A DNA stretch of 21,923 nt, from NCBI GenBank assembly GCA_026770585.1, contig MU646524.1, positions 308,597 to 330,519 of the forward strand, written 5' to 3'. This DNA is from Baffinella frigidus. Taxonomy: Eukaryota; Cryptophyceae; Cryptomonadales; Baffinellaceae. This document shows, in pieces, positions 1 through 10,700 of this stretch (position 1 is the stretch's first letter; every line of letters begins with the position of its first letter). Under the pieces are notes generated by a model that ran no database searches, was not told where the DNA came from, and saw only the letters and a list, made by a program, of their open reading frames with translations. The position numbers and the translations under genes were made by a program.

Positions 1-488
1 TCCCTACCCTCCCCTACCCTCCACTACCCTCCCCTACCCTCCACTACCCTCCCCTCCCCTCCCCTTCCCTCTGCCAGACCTGCCGCGCCCCCGCCCCTAG
101 GGTCGACGCATTCGTCCGCAAGGAGACGACACTACTGCAAACCCTTTGCTCGCCCTGTCCATCTATTCTTTTAAAAACGAATTTGGGGTTAAAAGGCAGC
201 TTTTGGTACTCACAATAAATAAAAGAATTTTCAAACGATAATTTGAGGGGAGTTTGAATTTCCCCTGTGGTGGGAATTGGAGCCGTTTAGCACCGATTTC
301 GTGCTAGGGTGGGCTGTGGGTTTTCAGTAGAAGGTATCCCGCACGAGGCTGATCGAGTACTCTTTTTAGATGTCAATTGTATGGGAGTTGGTCATGTACC
401 CTCCGCTTTAACCGGAGGGGACGTGACAAACCAATGCAAATTACTACACACTGGCCAACTTTGTCAAAATTTGGACTTTTCCAAAGGG

Positions 489-512
489 TTCTTATGAGCG
501 AGGTACCCCTGT
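489..512. repeat. Solo arm of foldback family 1
   Basis: These 24 bases are identical to the right arm of the 954-1074 foldback (TTCTTATGAGCGAGG, then TACCCCTGT). No matching left arm is visible nearby, so it is a half copy. Confidence 0.7.
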
Positions 513-953
513 AAGTCGCCCCAGTCGGACCTCCCCATTGTATCAATCCACAGAACACGCAAATCGCGCGCCTGACCATCCCTTCCTTTTTTGTGCAGTC
601 TCGTAGGGTCCTAGGTCTTACTTATCGCTTGGGGGTTATTCAAAATCCCTTCGAAGTCCGCTTTGTGAATCACACGTCTGACTCTCTCTCCCCTGTTTCT
701 GCAGTCTCAGGCGGAAAGCTGAGGCCGCTGTTCCTTTCGGAAAGCTCCAGCCAACTACGCAACGGAATGCTCAAACCCCTGGACACACAAACACAAACCT
801 CAGCGGCTAGCCCTGGTGGGCCTGGCTCCACGGGGGCGAAGAGCAAGGGGAGTGCACACAGTCCACTCGTTATGAGGCATAGGTAGCGTGCGGACCGTCT
901 AGCTAGGGGTTACGCTGAGGTACCCCTGTAGGGGCACCTTGCTCATAAGACTG

Positions 954-1074
954 CAGGGGTGCCTCGCTCATAAGAAAGCGCCCCCCCCCGGACCACCGTA
1001 GGGCCCTAGCTAGGAATAGGCCTACTGTAGGGTCCTAGGGGGGGGGGCGGTTTCTTATGAGCGAGGTACCCCTG
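954..1074. mobile_element. Foldback (MITE-like) element, family 1 copy A
   Basis: The outer arms 954-977 and 1051-1074 pair at 23 of 24 positions. Inside them C-run and G-run arms and GGACCACCGTAGGGCC/GGCCTACTGTAGGGTCC-type segments also pair, so almost the whole 121 bp can form one hairpin. A partial arm copy at 917-951 adjoins it. There is no open frame. This is a non-autonomous element by structure; no target-site duplication is evident. Confidence 0.7.
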
Positions 1075-1211
1075 TGGAGACCCCCGGATTGTCACGGCTG
1101 TGTGGCGGGCGATCGAGCGGGAGGTGGGGAGGGTGGCCGGGGTGGTTGTTCAGAGATGTAATATATATCATACGATTCTAGCCTGGTGATGTGTACACGC
1201 TGATTCAGCGA

Positions 1212-1290
1212 TGGGGTTCTCTTTCTCTCGCTCTCTCTCTTTCTCTCTCTCTCTCTTTCTCTCTCTTTCTCGCTCTCTCTCTCTCCCTCC
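1212..1290. repeat. CT microsatellite
   Basis: Imperfect (CT)n with interspersed TTTCT and CTCG units. The Leu/Ser-rich and Glu/Arg-rich open frames across it are artefacts of the repeat. Confidence 0.9.
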
Positions 1291-1357
1291 CTCCCTCACA
1301 ACCCCCGCTCCCGCAAGAACACAACTACCCCCCCATCGCTGAATCACCAACGTCTGT

Positions 1358-1700
1358 CTCCTTCCGTCATGCCTCACACGTGGGTGCGGCAGACGGAAAC
1401 ACGATGCAGTAGAGGGGTACCTCGCGCATCAGAACCCCCCCCCCCCTAGGACCCTACTGCAGGGACTAAGCCTAGGGCCCTATGGTGGTCCTAGGGAGGT
1501 GGGCGTTTCTTCTGAGCGAGGTACCCCTGTATGGACTGGTTGGTTCCGTGATGCCTCGCACGTGGGCGCGGGCGACGGAAGCACCAAGCAGTGTGGACTG
1601 TCCTGGGCAACAGACTCCAGCCACATCGTGCGCCTCTTCGCGCGTCTGGTTGCTTCCGTCATGCCTCGCAAGTCGGCGCCGGCGACGGAAGCACGATACA
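1358..1700. repeat. Three-copy repeat bounded by TTCCGTC/GACGGAA
   Basis: TTCCGTCATGCCTC...GACGGAA occurs near 1358-1405, 1548-1592 and 1650-1696. Each copy has inverted ends (TTCCGTC against GACGGAA) and is followed by AGCAC plus a GCAGT or ACAGT-type tail. The foldback at 1413-1529 separates the first two copies. No coding signal is supported. Confidence 0.55.
1413..1529. mobile_element. Foldback (MITE-like) element, family 1 copy B
   Basis: It has the same plan as 954-1074. The left arm AGGGGTACCTCGCGCATCAG pairs with the right arm near 1505-1528, an inner poly-C run pairs with G-rich sequence, and the core carries TAGGACCCTACTGCAGGG and GGGCCCTATGGTGGTCCTAG. The two copies are diverged but clearly homologous in arms and core. 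Confidence 0.65.
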
Positions 1701-2119
1701 GTCTGGGCTATCCTTGGCCACGGGCTCTAGCTCTTGCTCCCCGTTGCGTGTCACCCACCGTGCAGCCTGCACGAAAAATCACCAACACGGGGTTCAGGGT
1801 TTTGGGTGCAGGGTTCCTGAGCGGGCTCTTCTTAATGCCCTTGAATGTCTGGATCATTCATCTCCACGCTTGGGCATAATACAGAAGAAGAAGAAGATCC
1901 ATCCTGCACCCTCCCACTGCTCGAATAGGGGCTGGAGGGCGCAGTGCACACGTGCGAGAAAGAGAGCAGTATTTTCGCAAGAGGAAATGAGCCGGGATTC
2001 TGGGGACAAGCCCCGTATAAAGTCGCTCCGGCTGTTCCTACACAGAGGGAACCACTCCACTCGAGTGGAGGAGACGAAGCAGGGCGGATAGGGTGCATGG
2101 CCAAACTCATAGGCTAACT

Positions 2120-2260
2120 GCCTGAAAAAATGGGTAGTTAGGTATACAGCATTGCCTAGGACCTCCTACCGTTGGCCGAGGAATTCTAGGACCAAAAAGT
2201 CTCGGCCTACGGTAGGAGGTCCTAGGCAATGCCGTAGGCCTAACTACCCCATTTCCAGGC
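2120..2260. mobile_element. Long foldback element, family 2
   Basis: The core arms 2149-2180 and 2201-2232 pair at 31 of 32 positions around a 20-base loop. Outer sequence extends the pairing to GCCTG at 2120 and CAGGC at 2260, giving about 140 bp of near-continuous hairpin. A diverged relative of the right arm lies near 18085-18142. No open frame is present. Confidence 0.75.
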
Positions 2261-2344
2261 CGTTACCCTATCAAAACCCCAGGAGGCGAAGCACGGCGGA
2301 GAGGGGTTATGATTGAATCCGACGCAAAGGAATGGGGCGAGATG

Positions 2345-2379
2345 GGCGGGGGACCAGGGTGCCGTCGAGCCATTCCCCT
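2345..2379 (-). pseudogene. Fragment copy of MORN exon 14 3' part
   Basis: Minus-strand AATGGCTCGACGGCACCCTG followed by gtccccc matches the exon 14 region around W-L-D-G-T-L and the bases after it. It is not joined to an open exon. Confidence 0.6.
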
Positions 2380-2554
2380 AGGACCACCCTAGGGGCGGTG
2401 CGAGTCCACATTTTCCAGTAACCCCTGCACTGCTCAAAGGGGCGAGATGGGTGGGAGGCTCTTGCTCCCCTTCGCGCGTCACCCACCGCCCGGATATACG
2501 GGGGTCACGTGACCATTTCGAACATAAATTTGAAGAGAATGATCCAATTCCCGT

Positions 2555-2692
2555 TCAAAAGCGTTCTCTGTAACCGTTTGAGTAGAGGGAGGGGCGGGAG
2601 ACCAGGGTGCCATCGAGCCATTTCCCACCAATCTTCTCGCCTCTCACCGTCAGTGTCCCGTGCCCGTTCTGCAGGTTGTTGATGAAGCCCCC
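2555..2692 (-). CDS. MORN gene exon 14 (probable last exon)
   Basis: Starts after tacag with GGFINNLQNGHGTLTV, then KIGGKWLDGTL, then 15 non-MORN residues to a stop at 2555-2557. The last unit is cut short just where a possible donor CTG|gtctcc occurs, so the gene might continue leftward. I found no MORN exon further left. Confidence 0.7.
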   Translation of the reverse strand, partial: GGFINNLQNGHGTLTVRGEKIGGKWLDGTLVSRPSLYSNGYRERF

Positions 2693-3949
2693 CTGTAGGG
2701 TAGAGTTGTCAGTACGGGGGTGATAACTTGCCCCCCCCCGCGTGCCCCCGTGTGGGAGCGGCAATGTTGATGAATTTCACCCTGCTGGGTGGGGTTGTCA
2801 GTACGGGGGTCATAAGCCCACCAACTTGAATCAGCGCATGCCGTCGCCTACCGCAAATGAAAGTTGGCGAATCCATGAATGGTTCAGATAGTGCTGTATC
2901 CAATGTATTTCCAGCTGTCCCCGCGTCGCCAAGGTGCAGTGGCGTCGCACGGCTTACTTTATCCTAGGCTCATAACCTGCGAGGCTAGGTAATCACCCAC
3001 GCACGGCGCAGTGGCGTCGCAGCGACATGATGGCAGTTGCTCGGGGCGAGGGTGCGTGCGCGCGGAAAGTCATGTCAGGAGGAACCACTTGAGTGTGGGG
3101 AGCCGGTCTGACACAGGGACGGGCGGCAGCCCTCCTGGGCCCTGGGCATCCCCATACTGTAGAGGGAGAGAGGGAGAGAGAGGGAGAGAGAGGGAGAGAG
3201 AGGGAGAGAGAGGGGGAGAGAGAGATCACATCAACGCCAAAACGTTGCGTGGGGGAGAGAGGCCTTTATTCATACCGACACGACCGCTCAGTATCTTAGG
3301 GGGGTGCACCTCCGCATGCCGCACCGTCGGGGAAAGTGAGCATCCTTCAAAACAAGCAAACCGGGAGTTGATATGCCTGATGCGCATACCAATGCAACCC
3401 CGCTGACTTTTGGAGTGGGAACACAATCAGTCAACCCGACGCAGGCAGCAGCAGACCTCGTAGACCCCCCCCTCCTCCCTCCTTCACCCAGGGAGAGAGA
3501 GTGTGTGTATGAGAAAGAGCAGGGTGAGCGAAAGAGAGGCACTGGCAGTGGCAGACCTCGTAGACGGTGTGAGAGAGTCTACAAGGTGCTGCCCGTCTCT
3601 TTCTTTCACTCGCCCCATCACAACTCCTCGCTTTCTCTCTCTCTCTCTCTGTCTGTCGAAGAGACGGGCAGCACCTCGTAGACTCTGCCGTCGGGGAAAG
3701 TGAGCATTCCGTTGCCATGCATCTTCCCATCCTGCCATTTCCCCTTGAATCGCAGCCCCCGCGCCCACGCATAAACCCCCGTGCCGTGCTTGTTCCCTGC
3801 CAGGACCTCTGAGTTAATACGGGGCACGTCCGATAAAAACACGCAAGGCCCCATCCTGCCAGTTCCCCTTGAATCGCAGTCCCCGCGCCCATGAATACAC
3901 CCCCGTGCCGTGTTTGTTCCCTGTTAAGGTGCAGGGCTTAGCGAGAGAG

Positions 3950-3987
<38 letters not shown>

Positions 3988-4021
3988 TGCGAGAGAGAGT
4001 TTTTTTTTGTGTGTGGGTGTT

Positions 4022-4078
<57 letters not shown>

Positions 4079-5108
4079 CCCCCGTGCCGTGCGTGTTCCC
4101 TGTCAGGGTGTAGGGCTTGGCGATAGAGACAGCACTAGACACAGATCAACATATAGAAAGCGAGCGAGAGAGAGCGAGCGCGAGAGAGAGAAACACGAAG
4201 TGCGGGGTCAACTGTGCAGGTGTCGGGTGTAGGGTATAGGGTCTAGGGTCTAGGGCGAAGGTTGAGCGTGTTGAGGTTAGGGTCAAGGGTTGCGAGTTAA
4301 GAGTTCAGGGTGTAGCGTGTCGCGTTGAGGGTTTAGGGTGTGCCTCACCACCAATCTCTAGCATACGACTCCCCGCTGTGATACACCACACGTCACTAGG
4401 GATTACGATTTACCTGCCCGCCAATCTCCATGGTTGACTCAACTCAAGGCGCAAGGGCCTCATGAAGGACCTGTATCGAGAGCAACACAGCAGAAGATGA
4501 ATGTTATGGTTTACCTCCACGCCAGTCTCCAGCATAAGAGTCCCCACCGTGATACAGGACGCGACGCTAGGGGTTAGGATCTGCCTGCCCTAGGGTGTAG
4601 GGTGTAGGGTGTAGGGTGTAGGGTGTAGGGTGTAGGGTGTAGGGTGTAGGGTGCAGGGTGTAAGGTGTAGGGTGTAAGGTGTAGGGTGTAAGGTGCAGGG
4701 TTAGGTGTAGCGTGTCGAGTTGACAGTTTGGGGTGTAGGGTATCGCGTTGAGGGTTCAGGGCTGACCTGCGCGCAAATCTGCTGAGCAGGAGTCTCCGCC
4801 GAGATACACGACGCGACCCTAGGGTTTATCATCCACTCAACTCAAGGCGCCAGGGCCTCAAGCGCCTCATCTAGGACCTATATCGAGAGTAATAAAGAAG
4901 AAGAAGAAGAAGAAGAAGGTTAGGATGTACCTGCGCGCCAATCTCCAGAGTAGGAGTCTCCGCCGGGATACACGACGCGGCCCTGCCCGCTGCGCGCACC
5001 CTCCTTCCATCCGCCGTCGTACCTGCGCCGTGCTGTACTTTCAGTATTTTGTTCTCTCTGTCTTTGTCTTTCGCGCGCGTTCTCTTTCTCTCTGTCTCTC
5101 TTTCTTTC

Positions 5109-5155
<47 letters not shown>

Positions 5156-6153
5156 GTCTCTCTCTTCCTCTCACTTTCTCTTTCGCTCTCTCTCTCTGTC
5201 TCTCTCTGTCTCGCTCTCTCTCTCTCGCACACACACACACACGGTCACTGCGCGCACCCTCCTTCCACCCGCCGTCGTACCTGCGCCGTGCTGTACTGTC
5301 AGTCTCTCTCGCGTTTGCGCACGCGCTCGCTCTCTCTCTCTCTCTCTTTCTCCCTGGTCATCTGCCTTTGTCACTGCCTCTGTCTCTGTCTTTCTTTCTC
5401 TATCTCCTCCTCTCTCTTTGCCCCTCAATGACGACCTCTACTTACGCAACAGCCATGGGTCTCTATGTCAATTTTCAACAAGCTAAGAGGGTGTCAGTAC
5501 AGGGTCGACACAGCGGTGCAAATATACGATACGGTGTCAACACATATACAGTCGTGGGCCTCTCTGTCAACTCGCAACGCGGCCTGACAAGACGGTGTCA
5601 ACACACAGGATACGGCGGAGCAACGCACCAACTTCCGTCAGGGTGCACGACACATATACAAGCGAGATTTTGTCAGCAAATATAGAATGAATCGTATATT
5701 TGTGTTGCTCACCAAGTGGCGTGACGGCAGTTAGCGATGGACAAATCGATGGTCAAACTGGCGCTCACCAACTGCCGTCAGGGTGCACAAGCTTCCCCGT
5801 CTTGGCCTCCGTGTGCATCTGCCCGTCCTTCCACCCTCCCATGTACTTGCTCCCATTCGCTGTTCGGGATGAGGGGTTAGGGTCATTAGGGTTTATGGGT
5901 TAGTGTTTTAGGGTGTGGGGTTTAGGGTTGAGGGATTATTGATTAGAGTTTAGGGATGAGGGTTCAGGGATTGGGGTTCACGGATGAGGGTTTAGGAATG
6001 AGGGATGCGTTATTAGGGTTTGAGGTTTAGTGATCAGGGCTCAGGTTTCCGGGACTAGGGTCGAGTTCAGGGTTTAGGGTTCAGGATTTAGGCGAGTCGT
6101 ACCCGCACCGGTGAGGATTTAGCGATCAGGGTTGAGGGTTGAGGATTTAGGGT

Positions 6154-6184
<31 letters not shown>

Positions 6185-7713
6185 TGGATCAGGGTTGAGA
6201 GTTGAGGGTTGGAAGGTTGAGGGTTGAGGGTTGAGGGTTGATGGATCAGGGTTGAGAGTTGAGGGTTGAGGGTTGAGGGTTGAGGGTTTACCCGCAACGA
6301 GTGTGCCGTACCCACACCGGTGGTCGCTAGGATTTAGGGGTTTGGGTTGAAGGTTTATGGTTCATGGTTTAAGGTTGAGGGTTTAGGGTTCAGGGTTCAG
6401 GGTTCAGGGTTGAGGTTGTACCCGCAACGAGCGTGACATACCCACAGCGATGGTCGCGTTTGAAGCTTCGTTCGTAGCGCTCGCCGACAGGGCTTAACAG
6501 GACCCCCACCCCGTGTCAGGGCCCCTACCCCTTCAGGGATTCGGGTTCGAGTTCAAGGTTCAGGGTTGAGGTTGTACCCGCAACGAGCGTGCCATATCCA
6601 CACCGGTGGTCGCGTTTGAAACTCCCTTCGTACAGTTCGCCAACATGGCCCGTCAGGGGCCCCACCCCTTGTCAGGGCCTCTGCCCCTTGCCAGGGCCCC
6701 TACCCCTTGTCAGGGCCCCCACCTCTTGTCAGGGCCCCTACCCCTTTAGGGATTCATGGTTCAGGGTGCAGGGTTCAGGGTTGAGGTTGTACCCGCAACG
6801 AGCGTGCCATACCCACACCGGTGGTCGCGCTTGAAGCTTCCTTCGTAGCGCTCTCCATCGGGGCTTGTGAGAGCCCCCACCCCGTGCCGCCTGTCCTTAT
6901 CCCACTCCCCCTATCCCCGGCACACATCTCAGATCAGTTGTCTGCAGCCTTTTGCACCACCCTTGCACATGTTCCGCGGCTAACGTGTGTGCATATCGTG
7001 TTCTGTCCTGCTCAGACAAAGCATGGGTGGGGCCACCAATGTCAAACGTTGACGGTTCTAGTACTAACACTACCACGGTACAAACAACGTGCCGCCTGTC
7101 CTTATCCCACTCCCCCTGCCGTAGAGAGAGAGAGAAATCCACTTTTGAGAGAAAGCCACTTTTGAATAGTTGAATGCAGGCATGAAGACACGACAGCGTC
7201 ACGCTTCACCAGGGGGCACGGGAGGTGTATGGGCTGTGCGGGGCACGAGCCCGAGAACCTATCCGCCCCACACCTCTCACGTCAGTGTTTTCGCGGCGTT
7301 GTGCACCACTATTGTGTGTGTTCCGCGGGTAACGTGTGGGCACACCGCGCTCTGTCCTGCTCTGACACAGCCTCGGTGGGGGCAACACTGTCAAACGTTG
7401 ACGGTTCTGGTACTAACACAACAACGCTACAAACATCGCGCCGCCTGTCCTTATCTCACTCCCCCTGTCCGCCCCACACCTGTCCCATCATATTTCCACG
7501 GTCGTGCGATGTGATCAATGCAAGGTGTTTTCCCCAAGGAAGCCAGCCAGGATCCGCAAGACGCGCGCGGGTAGATGCGGGGGGAGGAAGGCGAGGCACC
7601 TGGTAGCAGGATGCGCGGGCAGAGGGGGGGATGCTTCGCGGCCGTGTTGGTACCACCAACCGTCTCTCTCTCTCTCTGGGAGAAGAGCGCTCAGCGCGGG
7701 GAGCATTTCTTCC

Positions 7714-7760
<47 letters not shown>

Positions 7761-10700
7761 CACTATCTCCGTCTCTGTCGCTGCCTCTGTCCCTGTCTCT
7801 GTCTATGCCTCCTCGCTCTCTATCTCTCTCTCTCTCTCTCTCTCTCCCTCTCCCTCGCTCTCTCTCTCGGGAAGGGTGAGGCACCTGATAGCTGATTCCA
7901 TCAGCCCACACCATCTTCCCATGCCCGTGCAGCTGCCCATTCCGCCACGTGCCCGCATACTTATCCCCGTTCGCGAACTCCCTGCCAAACACCGGATTCA
8001 GGGCACGTCGAAATGCATGGTTGGCAGTCCCTCGCACACCTGGCCGTTCCGGCGATAACTATCCAATCTTGTGGCAACGCTAGGTGTTGGCAACAGCCGC
8101 GGGCGCGTGCCATCAGACGATACAGCCTGGGGTGGGCAACGTGGCTGGCAGACTGGCGCTCGCAAGCAGGGGGCGGCACGAGATGTGCTCTTTTCAGAAG
8201 GATAGTTCGTTCGACGTACGCTGTTAGGAACTGTTCACATGACTGAATAAAGAGAGTGACGAGGAGAGGGTGAGAATGCGCTCCTGGTTGAAACGAACGC
8301 TCAAACCTCAAGGAGCTGCTCTCGCAATGGGATGGGACTCGTTTTATCAAGGCGTATAGACCCTGTGGCTAGCTGGCAGGTGCGTGCAAGGAGGGGTTGG
8401 CACAGCTGAGATGCGCTGTTGGTTGACACGCTCTCGCAAACCTCAAGGACCTCTAGCGTTGTCTCAGTTAAATCGGCCTCGTAATTTTCTCGGTTTTCGC
8501 CAAAAGACGAATTTGTACCACCACCAGGGAAATCAACTCCCGGTTTCATCAAATGGTCCGACCAATTTGACTGAAGCAGAGCTAGGAGCTGCTCGCAATG
8601 GGATGGGACGACCGGTGCGTAGAAAGTAAGGTGGCCACTTTTCAAAGTCGGGGTTAATAAAGAAGAAGGCAGAGAAAAGAAAAAAACACGACGGAGAAGA
8701 GGAAGAAGAAGAATGTGAGAGGAAGAAAAATGTTTGGGCGGGAGTACGCACATGGTCCCCTGCCCGCAAATAGCCCCCTTCCGAAACAGCCCCTCATACT
8801 TCGATCCATCTCCCCGCACGAGATTCCCGAGCCCCTGCTGACAATCGAGATGCCACTCCCCCTCGTATCGCGACCCGTCCGCCCCTGTGTAGATTGACGA
8901 CCCGTGGCGTGCCCCGCTTTTCCAGAACCCCCTGTCATCCGGGAAAATCCTTAGAGAATCTCGCAACGAAAATTACCACACAGTTCGGTCTTACTAGTGA
9001 TAGTAGAGCATTTGTGTGGTAATTTTCGTTGCCGGAAAATCCCTTTCCCCGGATTTCATGTGAAAACGGTTTTAACCGCTCTTTCAGAACCCCCTGTGCA
9101 CGCCAGGTCATGACTGGGAATTTCAGAACACGACGTTTCGTTTCGTGGTACTGAATAAGTGTGCATTCCCCGAGTTTACTACAGCGGTAAACGACGTTTG
9201 GCGTGTTTCCCGGGTGATAATCAACTTTACGCGTCGATGGGTAGTAAAATGCACCGCTTTTCCACAACCCCCTGTCATCCGGAAAAAATCCTTTTGAAAT
9301 CTGGCACCAAAAAATACTACACAGTTGGGTCATACTAGTGAAGGTACAGCATGTGTGTGAAACACATGCTGTTGCCCGATTCTAAAAGACAAATACCTTT
9401 CCCTGGCGACACGCTAGCAGAATATGCTAGAGGATCACCTACCCAGAGTCATGTATCACCCAGCACACAACGTATACGAAGAAAAAATAACGTTCCCCGG
9501 ATATTACCTGTAGACGCTCCCGTCGGGGTATGTGGCCGTTCCCCACCTGTATTAGGGTTTGGGGTTTCGGGTTATGAGGTCAGGGTTTAGGGGTTTGGGT
9601 TCAGAGCGTTGGGTTTAGGGTTCAGGGTTCATGATCTCATCCCGCCAGGCATTTCATGCAATTGCCCCGGAATTCCCCGCATGCACGAAACTTGCTACGC
9701 AGCTACTGTGGGACGTGACTGAATGATTCATGTGTAGTAATTTTCGTGCATGCGGGGAACTCCCGAGCAAATAAATTAATTGTCTGGCGGGATGAGATCT
9801 GGGCGGTCGCCGCTCGCGGATCTTAGGTTTCAGGGTTGAGGGTTGAGGGTTCAGGTTTGAGGGTGAGGGACATGGGCGTTCACCCTTCCCGGATCCCGTC
9901 GCGCCAGTCCCCGACATACTCTGTCCCGTCTGCTGACACGTCGCGTCCTGCGAGTAGGGATCAGGGTTCAGATTTCAAGTAGGGGTTATGGTGCAGGGTT
10001 CAAGTAGGGATTAGTGTTCAGGGTGCAGGGTTCAGAGTTCAGGGTTCAGAGTAGGGGTTATTTTTAGAGTAGGGGTGAGGGTTCACGGTTCACGGTTTCG
10101 GGTTGTAGGGTTGCAGATTGCGGGTTGTAAGGTTTCAGGGTTTATGGTTAGGCAGGGTTCAGGGTTCACGGTTTCGGGTTAGAAGGTTCCAGGGTTTCGG
10201 GTTAGGGTTGCAGGGTTCACGGTTTCGGGTTAGGGCTCCAGGGTTTAGGGTTACGGTTTCAGGGTGTGGGGTTTAGGGTTAGGGTTCGAGGAGTTACCCG
10301 ACCCCCAGCGCTCTCCCTCCGCGAAGTCGCCAACGTACTCTTGCGATGAGTCCAGGTGTCGCAGCTCGCCTGCCAGAGATGAAACGCTGTCAGGGTTCTC
10401 TGGGGGTACATCTGGGGATGCAGTCCCGTGTAGGATGCCCGGAGTGACTTTACCCAAGAGATTCGGCGCAGCAACCTCGGGAGGCCATGAGAAGGTGTCT
10501 AAACCCTAAACCATAGACGCTATCATGCAGTTTCCAGCAGGTGCACCAGAAGACCAGGTCCCCAAAGAGCCACATCAATATCGGAACAGGTGCCTGCCAC
10601 GCAGTTTTCAGAAGGTGCATCGCGCGACCAGACCATGCCCGCTGTGGTCTGAGGAGAGGGTAGCAGGTGACCTCTCTCAAAGAGGAGCAGCAATGTGGCA

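Larger units (their letters stand above)
1..2554. other. Gene-poor flank with foldback elements and repeats
   Basis: I find no supportable gene here. The first 65 bases are a pyrimidine-rich run of CCCTACCC/CCCTCCCC units. Further on are foldback palindromes (954-1074, 1413-1529, 2120-2260), a lone arm of the first family (489-512), a CT microsatellite (about 1212-1290) and three copies of a unit bounded by TTCCGTC and GACGGAA (about 1358-1700). Open frames in this stretch are short, overlap on both strands and show no domain. A fragment at 2345-2379 repeats the end of the last MORN exon. The 3' UTR of the minus-strand gene should lie at the right end, but I could not identify a poly(A) signal. 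Confidence 0.6.
9550..10295. repeat. Telomere-like GGGTTTA/GGGTTCA arrays
   Basis: Degenerate runs at 9550-9632, 9826-9870 and 9955-10290 surround exons 6 and 7 on the strand opposite to their transcription. Confidence 0.85.

Noticed and set aside
1-60. Chromosome end
   Set aside because: The CCCTACCC/CCCTCCCC run is not a regular telomere repeat, and degenerate TTTAGGG-like arrays occur throughout the introns.
593-886. 97-codon plus-strand frame
   Set aside because: No recognised domain, no neighbour exon, and it lies among repeats.
4925-5486. Open frames of up to 168 codons over CT tracts
   Set aside because: Low-complexity translation of microsatellites. The real coding here is the minus-strand exon 12.
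7456-8058. Overlapping 184- and 193-codon frames
   Set aside because: Mostly microsatellite. Only the 97-bp MORN exon inside is supported by domain and phase.
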